Of a DNA stretch of 64,000 bases, positions 1 through 12,267 are shown in pieces. Source of the stretch: Streptomyces polyasparticus (GTDB lineage Bacteria > Actinomycetota > Actinomycetes > Streptomycetales > Streptomycetaceae); contig NZ_JACTVJ010000007.1 of the NCBI RefSeq assembly GCF_014493765.1, positions 248,001 to 312,000 on the forward strand, given 5' to 3'. Each line of letters opens with the position of its first letter. Positions within the stretch are counted from its first letter, which is position 1. The position numbers and the translations under genes are program-made. Under the pieces are notes generated by a model. It had not been told where the DNA came from. It saw only the letters and a list, made by a program, of their open reading frames with translations, and made no database searches.

Positions 1-744
1 TTGAAGGGCCCCCGAGTGGTCTGGGTGATGGTCCCCGCCGGGGACGCGACCCAGTCCACCATCGACGAGCTCGGCGAGCTGCTCGAGCCGGGCGACGTCG
101 TCGTGGACGGCGGCAACTCGCGCTGGACGGACGACGAGAAGCACGCCGAAGAGCTCGCGGCCAAGGGCATCGGCTTCGTCGACTGCGGCGTCTCCGGCGG
201 CGTCTGGGGCCTGCAGAACGGCTATGCGCTGATGTACGGCGGCGACGCCGAGAACATCGCGAAGGCCCAGCCGATCTTCGACGCCCTGAAGCCCGAGGGC
301 GACTTCGGCTCGGTGCACGCGGGCAAGGTCGGTGCCGGCCACTTCTCGAAGATGGTCCACAACGGCATCGAGTACGCCATGATGCAGGCCTACGCCGAGG
401 GCTGGGAGCTCCTGGAGAAGGTCGACTCGGTCACCGACGTGCGTGAGGTCTTCCGCTCGTGGCAGGAGGGCACGGTCATCCGTTCCTGGCTGCTCGACCT
501 CGCGGTCAACGCGCTGGACGACGACGAGCACCTGGAGAAGCTGCGCGGCTATGCGCAGGACTCCGGCGAGGGCCGCTGGACTGTGGAGGCCGCGATCGAC
601 AACGCGGTGCCGCTGCCCGCGATCACCGCGTCGCTCTTCGCCCGCTTCGCCTCGCGCCAGGACGACTCCCCGCAGATGAAGATGATCGCGGCGCTGCGCA
701 ACCAGTTCGGCGGCCACGCCGTCGAGTCCAAGAGCGAGAACTGA
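1..744 (+). CDS. gnd: 6-phosphogluconate dehydrogenase, decarboxylating (5'-truncated by window)
   Basis: Oxidises and decarboxylates 6-phosphogluconate to ribulose 5-phosphate in the cytosolic pentose phosphate pathway. The 247 visible residues lack the N-terminal dinucleotide-binding strand (no GxGxxG), so the true start lies left of the window and the TTG at base 1 is not the start. The substrate segment SGGVWGLQNGYALMYGG and the catalytic stretch GHFSKMVHNGIEYAMM (Lys and Asn of the active site) are intact. The short C-terminus fits the roughly 300-residue form common in actinobacteria. It lies between dnaN (expected just left of the window) and recF, the usual oriC order in Streptomyces. 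Confidence 0.93.
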   Translation: MKGPRVVWVMVPAGDATQSTIDELGELLEPGDVVVDGGNSRWTDDEKHAEELAAKGIGFVDCGVSGGVWGLQNGYALMYGGDAENIAKAQPIFDALKPEGDFGSVHAGKVGAGHFSKMVHNGIEYAMMQAYAEGWELLEKVDSVTDVREVFRSWQEGTVIRSWLLDLAVNALDDDEHLEKLRGYAQDSGEGRWTVEAAIDNAVPLPAITASLFARFASRQDDSPQMKMIAALRNQFGGHAVESKSEN

Positions 745-803
745 TCCACAGCCTGTGCACGGCTGTCCGCGAATGAGGTAGCCGGGGGAGGTCGGCACAC
801 ACC

Positions 804-1925
804 ATGCACGTCACGCATCTGTCGCTGGCCGACTTCCGGTCCTACGCCCGGGTCGAGGTTCCGCTCGACCCGGGCGTCACCGCGTTCGTGGGCCCCAACG
901 GGCAGGGCAAGACCAACCTCGTCGAGGCCGTCGGCTATCTGGCCACGCTCGGCAGCCACCGCGTCTCCTCGGACGCCCCTCTCGTACGGATGGGGGCCGA
1001 GCGCGCCGTCATCCGCGCCGCGGTCCGCCAGGGCGAGCGCCAGCAGATGGTCGAGCTCGAGCTGAATCCCGGCAAGTCCAACCGGGCCCGTATCAACAGG
1101 TCTTCGCAGGTCAGACCGCGTGACGTGCTGGGGATAGTACGGACGGTCCTGTTCGCGCCCGAGGACCTCGCCCTGGTGAAGGGCGACCCGGGCGAGCGCC
1201 GGAAGTTGCTCGACGAGCTGGTCACGGCGCGCTCTCCGCGGATGGCCGGAGTGCGCTCCGACTACGACCGCGTCCTGAAGCAGCGCAACACCCTGCTCAA
1301 GTCCGCCGCCATGGCGCGCCGGCACGGCGGCCGCTCGATGGACCTGTCCACACTCGACGTCTGGGACCAGCATCTGGCCCGTGCGGGCGCCGAGTTGCTG
1401 GCCCAGCGGCTCGATCTGATCGCCGCGCTGCAGCCGCTCGCCGACAAGGCGTACGAGCAACTGGCGCCCGGCGGCGGCCCGTTGGCTCTCGAGTACAAGC
1501 CGTCCGCCGAAGGGTCGGGGACCAGCCGCGAGGAGCTCTACGAGCAGCTGATCGCCGCCCTGGAAGGCGTACGCAAGCAGGAGATCGAGCGCGGCGTGAC
1601 CCTCGCCGGACCGCACCGCGACGATCTGCTGCTCAAGCTCGGCGACCTGCCCGCCAAGGGGTACGCGAGCCACGGCGAGTCCTGGTCGTACGCGCTCGCG
1701 CTGCGCCTGGCCTCGTACGACCTGCTGCGCGCGGAGGGGAACGAGCCGGTGCTCGTGCTCGACGACGTCTTCGCCGAGCTGGACACGCGCCGACGCGAAC
1801 GACTCGCCGAAATGGTGGCCCCGGGCGAGCAGGTCCTGGTGACCGCGGCGGTGGACGACGACGTTCCGGGGGTGCTCTCCGGAGTGCGCTACTCCGTGTC
1901 GCAGGGCGAGGTGACCCGCGTATGA
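804..1925 (+). CDS. recF: DNA replication and repair protein RecF
   Basis: SMC-like ATPase that helps RecOR load RecA at single-strand gaps. The 373-residue protein has Walker A GPNGQGKT at residues 30-37 and a C-terminal Walker [13 protein letters not shown], with the ABC signature region between, and is of normal length. The ATG is preceded by GGGGGAGG about 12 nt upstream. Its TGA overlaps the ATG of dciA (ATGA), indicating translational coupling within the recF-dciA-gyrB-gyrA gene order. Confidence 0.96.
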   Translation: MHVTHLSLADFRSYARVEVPLDPGVTAFVGPNGQGKTNLVEAVGYLATLGSHRVSSDAPLVRMGAERAVIRAAVRQGERQQMVELELNPGKSNRARINRSSQVRPRDVLGIVRTVLFAPEDLALVKGDPGERRKLLDELVTARSPRMAGVRSDYDRVLKQRNTLLKSAAMARRHGGRSMDLSTLDVWDQHLARAGAELLAQRLDLIAALQPLADKAYEQLAPGGGPLALEYKPSAEGSGTSREELYEQLIAALEGVRKQEIERGVTLAGPHRDDLLLKLGDLPAKGYASHGESWSYALALRLASYDLLRAEGNEPVLVLDDVFAELDTRRRERLAEMVAPGEQVLVTAAVDDDVPGVLSGVRYSVSQGEVTRV

Positions 1926-2470
1926 CCGCAGAGGAGAACCCCGGAGAGGCCGAGAAGCCCAAGCCGGCCGAGCCCAGCGGCATCGACCTCGCCCGTGTCG
2001 CCCTGCGCGCCGCCAAGGAGCAGGCCCGCGCGCGCGGCGCCGAGGCGCAGCAGAAGAAGCAGGCCAGGCGGGGCGGCGGACTGCGGTCCGGGGCGCGCGC
2101 CGACGGCCGCGACCCGCTGCCGCTCGGTGCCGCGATCAACCGGCTGATCAGCGAGCGCGGCTGGGAGACCCCGGCCGCCGTGGGCGGCGTGATGGGCCGC
2201 TGGCCGCAGATCGTCGGCGACGACCTCGCCAAGCACTGCGTGCCGCAGAAGTACGACGAGGACGAGCGCGTCCTGACCGTCCAGTGCGACTCGACGGCCT
2301 GGGCCACGCAGCTGCGGCTGCTCGCCCCGCAGCTGGTCGCGCGCCTGAACCAGGACCTCGGCCAGGGCACCGTCCGCCTCATCAAGGTCCTCGGTCCCGG
2401 CGGTCCCCCCAAGCGCTACGGACCCTTGCGCGCCCCCGGAAGCACAGGTCCCGGCGATACGTACGGGTAG
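1922..2470 (+). CDS. dciA: DciA/DUF721 family protein, probable DnaB helicase operator
   Basis: DUF721 protein in the recF-gyrB interval, the position of mycobacterial dciA (Rv0004). DciA is the ancestral bacterial factor that loads replicative helicase DnaB. The first 65 residues are charged, Ala/Arg/Lys-rich and probably disordered. The DUF721 domain follows (about 65-165): [15 protein letters not shown], then [18 protein letters not shown]. Start overlaps the recF stop. Family and synteny are clear; the helicase role is taken from characterised homologues. Confidence 0.88.
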   Translation: MTAEENPGEAEKPKPAEPSGIDLARVALRAAKEQARARGAEAQQKKQARRGGGLRSGARADGRDPLPLGAAINRLISERGWETPAAVGGVMGRWPQIVGDDLAKHCVPQKYDEDERVLTVQCDSTAWATQLRLLAPQLVARLNQDLGQGTVRLIKVLGPGGPPKRYGPLRAPGSTGPGDTYG

Positions 2471-4859
<2,389 letters not shown>

Positions 4860-4897
4860 GTCGGTCACGTACAGCTTCGAAAGGATCTTGAACGGCC

Positions 4898-7483
<2,586 letters not shown>

Positions 7484-7500
7484 CGCGAGGAGTGCAGGAC

Positions 7501-8154
7501 GTGAGTGGAGCCACGGGCGCCGGAACGAACGGACCCGGACCGGAAGGCGGCCGTGGCCCCGCCGAGTCTGAGCACGCAGCGCAGGGGGGAACAGTGACGG
7601 ATACGCGAGGGCCCCAGGCCTACGCTTCGGAGACCGCGGCCCAGGCCGACTACGCCGCCGGGCCCCTGCCCGGTGAGCGTCAGCCGAGTGGTCCGGCCGG
7701 TCCCTACCACCCGCCGCAGGCCTACCCGGCGCCTCCCGAGGGTGCCGTACGCCGTGCGCGGACCGGTGCGCGGACTACGCCGCGTACGCGCAAGGCGCGG
7801 CTGCGGGTCGCGAAGGCCGATCCGTGGTCGGTCATGAAGGTCAGCTTCCTGCTCTCCATCGCCCTGGGCATCTGCACGATCGTCGCCGCCGCCGTCCTGT
7901 GGATGGTCATGGACGCCATGGGCGTCTTCTCCACGGTCGGCGGGACGATCTCGGAGGCCACGGGGTCGAACGAGTCCAATGGATTCGACCTCCAGGCGTT
8001 TCTCTCGCTGCCGCGGGTCCTGATGTTCACCTCGATCATCGCGGTGATCGATGTGGTCCTCGCCACGGCGCTCGCCACGCTCGGAGCGTTCATCTACAAC
8101 CTCTCCGCCGGTTTCGTCGGCGGTATCGAGCTCACGCTCGCAGAGGACGAGTAA
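7501..8154 (+). CDS. DUF3566 domain membrane protein
   Basis: Positional equivalent of mycobacterial Rv0007, always next to gyrA in actinobacteria; function unknown. The first 105 residues are Gly/Pro/Arg-rich and disordered, with a basic patch (RRARTGARTTPRTRKARLR). DUF3566 follows: KADPWSVMKVSFLLSIALG with one membrane span, a short loop, a second span (VLMFTSIIAVIDVVLATALATLGAF) and an acidic end. GTG 7501 is preferred over GTG 7492 because GAGGAG (7487-7492) lies 8 nt upstream. Probably cotranscribed with gyrA. Confidence 0.85.
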   Translation: MSGATGAGTNGPGPEGGRGPAESEHAAQGGTVTDTRGPQAYASETAAQADYAAGPLPGERQPSGPAGPYHPPQAYPAPPEGAVRRARTGARTTPRTRKARLRVAKADPWSVMKVSFLLSIALGICTIVAAAVLWMVMDAMGVFSTVGGTISEATGSNESNGFDLQAFLSLPRVLMFTSIIAVIDVVLATALATLGAFIYNLSAGFVGGIELTLAEDE

Positions 8155-8217
8155 ACGTTTCCTGCCTGGCCGGCGGGGGCCCCAGGGGTTCTCCCCCGGG
8201 ATGACCCGGTATCGATT

Positions 8218-8246
8218 TTGGGACTGGGCGCGTCGTGCGCTAATCT
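8218..8246 (+). promoter_or_regulatory. Promoter of tRNA-Ile
   Basis: TTGGGA (8218-8223), 17-bp spacer, TAATCT (8241-8246), about 40 bp before the tRNA. The -10 sits in GCTAATCTTCAGA, a string also found before tRNA-Leu (34853-34865). Confidence 0.6.
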
Positions 8247-8286
8247 TCAGAGGTCAGCGCGCGGGACACACACCGCAGAGCGCGGC

Positions 8287-8360
8287 GGGGCTATAGCTCA
8301 GTTGGTTAGAGCGCATCCCTGATAAGGATGAGGCCACAGGTTCAAATCCTGTTAGCCCCA
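8287..8360 (+). tRNA. tRNA-Ile(GAT)
   Basis: 74-nt cloverleaf. Acceptor GGGGCTA pairs with TAGCCCC, D-arm TAGCTCAGTTGGTTAGAGC, anticodon loop CTGATAA (GAT) and T-arm ACAGG-TTCAAAT-CCTGT. CCA is not encoded. The same tRNA follows the gyrase genes in mycobacteria. Its 3' half is repeated imperfectly at 9496-9539. Confidence 0.97.
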
Positions 8361-8370
8361 CATACGAGAA

Positions 8371-8403
8371 GACCCTCAGCCGGTTGCGGCTGGGGGTCTT
8401 TGG
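8371..8403 (+). terminator. Terminator after tRNA-Ile
   Basis: Stem GACCCTCAGCC / GGCTGGGGGTC (11 bp, one G-T pair) with a 6-nt loop, then TTT, 10 nt after the tRNA. Confidence 0.8.
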
Positions 8404-8454
8404 CATGTACGGCTGACATCAGCGGCCGTAGGGAAGTTGTGGTGGTGAACGCTA

Positions 8455-8558
8455 GTGGTCTCGGCCGGAGACACCATCGTGCTTGAGGCGATCCTGTTGA
8501 CCGCTGTCGCCGTGGTCGGTACGGGGGTGGCTGGGTGCGCAAGAGGCGCAGGCGCTAG
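8455..8558 (+). pseudogene. Possible small single-span membrane peptide with a frameshift
   Basis: From GTG 8455 the frame reads VVSAGDTIVLEAILLTAVAVVGT, a plausible membrane span. The +1 frame then ends GGWVRKRRRR and TAG at 8556-8558, a typical basic stop-transfer tail. Joining them needs one extra base in the GGGGG run near 8522-8526. As read, the first frame runs on into unlikely sequence. Speculative. Confidence 0.25.
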
Positions 8559-8959
8559 CCGGTCAGCGGATCTTCGTCAGCGTTCGGCTCCGGCGCTGTC
8601 GCTTCGAGCTCGTCCCTGGTGTTCGCATAGGCAGGACCGCACCCAGGTGGCAGCAGACCGGCCACCATGGCGACGGCCTCTTGCGCTGTCGCTGCGGGGC
8701 CGACGGTCTCGGAGCGGAGCGGTCCGGACACCCAGTAGGTTCCTTCGGCGGCCGGCTGGATGTAGGGGATGTCCCAGGTCCATGGCCACTCGGTGCAGCG
8801 GCTGAAGTGCAGTTCGCCCATCCCTGTCCAGGGAAACAGCTGTCGCAAGCGCGGCTCGGCGTAAGCCGTCTCCAGGAGCTCGGGGCGGACGCGTCCGTCG
8901 TCGCGAACCGCCTGCCAGCCTTCCTCGACACGAGTGTTACGCGGTGAGTCCGTGGCCAC
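8555..8959 (-). CDS. DUF6193-like protein, possibly a degenerate remnant
   Basis: The frame from GTG 8959 gives 134 residues beginning VATDSPRNTRVEEGW. It matches what I recall of the DUF6193 natural-product-associated family: RPELLETAYAEPRLRQLFPWTGMGELHFSRC, WDIPYIQP, and the near-terminal LPPGCGPAYA. The reading frame is open further upstream (to 9100) but that part is basic and family-unlike, so the N-terminus may be lost. The gene lies alone inside the island between tRNA-Ile and its partial copy, as cargo of a decayed mobile element would. Function unknown. Confidence 0.5.
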   Translation of the reverse strand: MATDSPRNTRVEEGWQAVRDDGRVRPELLETAYAEPRLRQLFPWTGMGELHFSRCTEWPWTWDIPYIQPAAEGTYWVSGPLRSETVGPAATAQEAVAMVAGLLPPGCGPAYANTRDELEATAPEPNADEDPLTG

Positions 8960-9107
8960 AGCGCCATCATGCAGGCAGGTGCGCGCGGAGGTACACGCCC
9001 CGCGCGGTTGTCGGCAGCGTGGGGAGCGAGGGGATCTCCGGCGCGCATGCCGACTGGCATCAAGTAGTAGACATCCAACTTTCGCGTACAGCGGGCACAC
9101 ACCCGGT

Positions 9108-9147
9108 CGTACACAGGGTCATCCGTGCGTACACAGGGTCATCCGTG
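9108..9147. repeat. 20-bp perfect tandem repeat, two copies
   Basis: CGTACACAGGGTCATCCGTG occurs at 9108-9127 and again directly at 9128-9147. A second, imperfect roughly 21-bp duplication built on CATGCTCTTCTT lies near 9338-9380. Neither is in a recognisable gene. Confidence 0.8.
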
Positions 9148-9495
9148 CGGCAGCAAGCTGCTCCGCATCGCTCACAGCCTTGCCGCTGGTGGTCTCTGAA
9201 GTTTCTCTGAAGCTCTCGTCACGTCATCGAGCCTGTCGGGCCGGCCTGCTCTCAGGGAGAGCGTTCGGCGCCACAGGGACAGCCATCAGACCGAAGGTCA
9301 CCCACGGCCGACCAGTCCCTGTCCTCTTCATGCTCCGCATGCTCTTCTTCAGGAAGCACATGCTCTTCTTGGGGAAGCGACTTCCCCGTGTCTCTCGCTG
9401 TCAGGGCCCACCGTCGCGGTTGGGCCTGAACCTCACTGGCAGTACGCCCGAGGTCCGTAGGGGTTCGGCCGATGTCATCGGCGCCCCTGGGTCAA

Positions 9496-9539
9496 CCTGA
9501 TCAGGATGAGGTCGAAGGTTCGCATCCTGCTGGCCCCAC
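9496..9539 (+). other. Partial tRNA-Ile copy (attR-like)
   Basis: 44 bp aligning without gaps to the anticodon-to-3' end half of tRNA-Ile (8318-8361), 36 of 44 identical. It has the anticodon GAT, the TTCNNAT T-loop and GGCCCCAC end, but no 5' half or D-arm precedes it. This is what integration of a tRNA-targeting element leaves at its far end. The 1.1 kb between the copies (8362-9495) holds only the DUF6193-like frame and short repeats; no integrase is seen. Confidence 0.6.
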
Positions 9540-9558
9540 GGTCCGACCTTGAGGTCAG

Positions 9559-9592
9559 GAAGCCCGGTGGCCGACGGGAGTTGCCGGGCTTC
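9559..9592 (-). terminator. Inverted repeat at the 3' end of the DUF6344 gene
   Basis: GAAGCCCGG (9559-9567) pairs with CCGGGCTTC (9584-9592) across a 16-nt loop. It begins within the stop codon of the minus-strand DUF6344 gene; no T-run. Confidence 0.5.
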
Positions 9593-9998
9593 AGTCGCTG
9601 CTGTGGTGCTGCGCGACGCCGTGCTGTGCGCCCGTCCGGCTGTTCTCGTACGTGGTGAGCGCGGTCTCGTCGTTCAGCAGGTGGGGCTCACGGGTGTCGG
9701 CCCGGTGTCGTGCCTCGGCGCGCGGGATCTTGAAGCTGCGGGACGAGGGCGAGCTGTTGTGCGCCTCGGCGCGGATGCGCTGCTTCATCGTCGGCGGTCT
9801 CGTCGAGTCGCACGGCCGCGCGATGAGCGAGGCCGGCACGGGGTGTGCGGCCGGGGCGCTCGTCGCCGGGTTGCCGGCGTCGGTCCGCTGCGGTACGGCC
9901 GCGGCGGCGGGGGTGGTGATGAGCCCCAGGGAGGCGAAGAACGCGAGAAGCGCGCTGACGAGCGCGGACCACAGACGCGTGGCCTTGGTGGCAGCCAT
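9591..9998 (-). CDS. DUF6344 family small exported protein
   Basis: 135 residues from ATG 9998, chosen because AAAGGA stands 6 nt upstream and the protein then begins MAATKATRLWSALVSALLAF, a basic-plus-hydrophobic signal sequence ending near PAAAA. The conserved part reads PPTMKQRIRAEAHNSSPSSR, which I associate with DUF6344, restricted to Streptomyces and relatives. The rest is low complexity. Function unknown. Divergent from DLW-39 across a 394-bp gap. Confidence 0.6.
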   Translation of the reverse strand: MAATKATRLWSALVSALLAFFASLGLITTPAAAAVPQRTDAGNPATSAPAAHPVPASLIARPCDSTRPPTMKQRIRAEAHNSSPSSRSFKIPRAEARHRADTREPHLLNDETALTTYENSRTGAQHGVAQHHSSD

Positions 9999-10392
9999 GA
10001 TCGTTCCTTTCGGATGGGTCGTGCGAGGGGTCGTCCGCCCCATTCGGGTCGGACGATTTGCGTACTTTCCTCATGATGTGTACGCAGGACTCGAAGTGGG
10101 GGAGCCGCCGCCGCGATGCGCCGATCTTCAGATGAACACCACCCGTTCGGACCCATGCCCCGCCCTTTTCGTCCCCGAGAGCTCGGTTTTGCCCGTGCGA
10201 GGGGTGAAAGCGGCGAACGTCACAGGGCGCCGAACGGGTGTCGGCGGAGGCTTCCGGAGCGCTCTTGCGCAGGTCGACTGCGTTGCGGCGGGCGGGAGTT
10301 GGGTGCGCCACGAGGGCGTCGGGCGGCCATCCCCGGTGTGTATAGTCGGGCGCCAGAAGGTCCCCTACGTCAAGGAAAGACGAGGTAGCGCG
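9999..10392 (+). promoter_or_regulatory. Divergent intergenic region with probable DLW-39 promoter
   Basis: Between the DUF6344 and DLW-39 genes. A good -10, TATAGT (10341-10346), lies about 45 bp before the DLW-39 start; no clear -35. No gene recognised. Confidence 0.4.
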
Positions 10393-10521
10393 GTGAAGAA
10401 GCTTCTCCTGGTCGCACTGGCCGCCATCGGCGGGCTCCTCGTGTACCGCCAGATCCAGGCGGATCGCGCCGAGCAGGATCTGTGGACGGAGGCGACTGAC
10501 TCCGTGCCCACCGGTTCGTGA
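10393..10521 (+). CDS. DLW-39 family small protein
   Basis: 42-residue protein starting at GTG 10393 with GAGG 7 nt upstream. It begins KKLLLVALAAIGGLLVYRQ, a single membrane span or signal anchor, and carries the family-defining DLW in AEQDLWTEATDSV, ending 12 residues later. DLW-39 proteins sit between gyrA and the ppiA/pknB region in many actinobacteria. No function is known. It has its own promoter and a strong terminator, so it is probably a monocistronic unit. Confidence 0.88.
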   Translation: MKKLLLVALAAIGGLLVYRQIQADRAEQDLWTEATDSVPTGS

Positions 10522-10546
10522 GGTCTGTACACGTCGCTTTGCACTT

Positions 10547-10577
10547 GCCCCGGTCGCCGCTCGCGACCGGGGCTTTG
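10547..10577 (+). terminator. Terminator after DLW-39
   Basis: Perfect 11-bp stem GCCCCGGTCGC / GCGACCGGGGC with a 5-nt loop, followed by TTTG. Confidence 0.85.
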
Positions 10578-10798
10578 TGTTGCGTGGAGTGCAGCTGTGT
10601 GCTCAGTGTGACTACGAGCCGTTCCTTCCTGGTTACTGACTGTCCCTTTTGTTCGCTTGCGTGAATCTTTCGGTTGCGTTGGCGAACAGCCCGGGTGCAG
10701 GGCTGATCCACCGGCAGTGCTCCTGCATGCGCTGACAGTGCCGCGGCCGTCGCGGCAGGATGAGACCGGCCCCGGCGAAGGCGAGGAGCACGGTGACG

Positions 10799-12055
10799 AT
10801 GCGGCGCGGCAGAAGGTGTACGGCGGTGGCGTTGGCGGCCGTGAGCGCCGTGGTGGTGCTGCAGACGCAGACGGCTGCCGCCGAGCCCTATCCGTACGGC
10901 TTCCCCGACGGCACGCGGACCGTGGCCGGCGCGAGCGGTCCTGGCGGGGCTCCGGTGCTGGCCGCGGAGGCGACGTATCGCAGCAAGATCTCTCCCGGGC
11001 AGAAGCTGCACTACCGCGTGGAGCTCGACGGCACATCCGGCGCCTATGTCTCCGCGGTGGCGCTGCCCGGGCTCGACGACCGGGTGGTCTACGGGGACGG
11101 GCTCGAGGTGCGGCTCGAGAGCGCGGACGGCGGCCGGTGCGGGTTCGACACCGCACGCTTCGGTTCCGCCGACTATCCGCGGCCGCTGGTGGCCTCCGTG
11201 GAGCGGCTGGTCGAACAGGGCAGCACGCGGTGCCAGGACGCCGGTACGTACACGGTGGTCGTCGAGCGTGCGGAAGGCGGCAAGGCCGCGTCGCGTGCGC
11301 CGTGGGACCTGGAGCTGGACTTCGTCGCTGAGCCCGCCCTGAAAGGCGCGGCACCCGGCGCGACGCCACCGGCGTCGGTGCCCGGGGCCGGATCGCTGCC
11401 GGAGGGGACGGCCAAGGAGCAGCAGGGCGGTACGAGCTTCCATGACGCGGCCGTCATCGGGCCGGGGGTGTGGCGCGGGCGGATCGAGCCGGGGCGGACA
11501 CTCTTCTACAAGGTGCCGGTGGACTGGGGTCAGCAGCTCGCGGCCGGGGCGGAGCTGGGCGGCTCCGGCGGCAACGGGGCGGTGCCGGCGGCGCTGCGTC
11601 TCGGGCTGCACAACCCGGCCAGGGCGGAAGTGACGGCCGACCAGCCCGCTTTGAGCGGTTCGAGCACCAGGGCCGTGCTCGACGGGGTGCCCACGGTGGC
11701 GTACGAGAACCGGCACGCATCGGCGCCCAAGGTGAAGGGGATGCGGTTTCCCGGGGCGTACTACCTGCAGGTGACGCTCAGTCCGGAGCTCGCGGAGAAG
11801 TACGGGGACGGGCCGCTGGACGTCACCCTGCGGGTCGGGGTGGACGGGGCGGCAGCCGACGGGCCCGCGTATGCCGGGGATCCCGGGATCTTCCAGGTCG
11901 AGGGCGGGACCGGGCAGTCGGGCGGGACCGGGCAGGCCACGTCGCGCAACGGCGGGATGCAGGCCGTGGCCGCGGTGGGCATCGGGCTGGGGACGGCGCT
12001 TGTGCTGTGGATGGCTGTGTGGGCTGTGGTGGGGCGGCGGCGGGGGGAGGCTTGA
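10799..12055 (+). CDS. Exported membrane-anchored protein of unknown function
   Basis: 418 residues from ATG 10799 (MRRGRRCTAVALAAVSAVVVL), with GAGGAG 10 nt upstream; ATG 10760 and GTG 10793 are alternatives. It has a signal peptide ending near AAAEP, then two similar extracellular modules with GQKLHYRVELD and GRTLFYKVPVDWGQQL, each followed by a YLQV- or YTVVVE-like strand typical of pre-peptidase C or jelly-roll folds. A Gly/Thr-rich linker and a C-terminal span (AVGIGLGTALVLWMAVWAVV) with RRRGEA inside complete a cell-surface topology. Similar proteins of unknown role occur in Streptomyces. Faces the convergent kinase gene. Confidence 0.8.
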   Translation: MRRGRRCTAVALAAVSAVVVLQTQTAAAEPYPYGFPDGTRTVAGASGPGGAPVLAAEATYRSKISPGQKLHYRVELDGTSGAYVSAVALPGLDDRVVYGDGLEVRLESADGGRCGFDTARFGSADYPRPLVASVERLVEQGSTRCQDAGTYTVVVERAEGGKAASRAPWDLELDFVAEPALKGAAPGATPPASVPGAGSLPEGTAKEQQGGTSFHDAAVIGPGVWRGRIEPGRTLFYKVPVDWGQQLAAGAELGGSGGNGAVPAALRLGLHNPARAEVTADQPALSGSSTRAVLDGVPTVAYENRHASAPKVKGMRFPGAYYLQVTLSPELAEKYGDGPLDVTLRVGVDGAAADGPAYAGDPGIFQVEGGTGQSGGTGQATSRNGGMQAVAAVGIGLGTALVLWMAVWAVVGRRRGEA

Positions 12056-12082
12056 GGTGTGGTGGTGCGGGGGCGGTGGTGT

Positions 12083-12112
12083 GGGGCGGTGCAGTGCGGG
12101 GCGGTGCAGTGC
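12083..12112. repeat. 15-bp perfect tandem repeat
   Basis: GGGGCGGTGCAGTGC twice head to tail, in a G-rich low-complexity spacer (12056-12190) after the exported-protein gene. Confidence 0.7.
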
Positions 12113-12202
12113 GGGGCGGGGCCGGTGGTGTGGGGCGTGGGCCGGTAGGGGGTGGTGTGAGCAGTGAGGGCCGCGTGCGTGGTGGGCTGCGGGGATCCGG
12201 CG

Positions 12203-12225
12203 TTGTCAGTGGGCGCCGATAGCCT
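12203..12225 (+). promoter_or_regulatory. RecA-NDp (PafBC-type) promoter motif, copy 1
   Basis: TTGTCAGTG-N8-TAGCCT, an exact fit to the actinobacterial RecA-NDp consensus TTGTCRGTG-N8-TANNNT used by the DNA-damage regulator PafBC. It lies in a roughly 70-bp block (12190-12263) repeated at 45555-45628. Transcription would run toward the 3' end of the oppositely oriented kinase gene; no plus-strand gene follows. Confidence 0.55.
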
Positions 12226-12267
12226 GGAAAGGGCTTCGGCCCCCGGGCGGGAGGGGACTGTCCGGGG

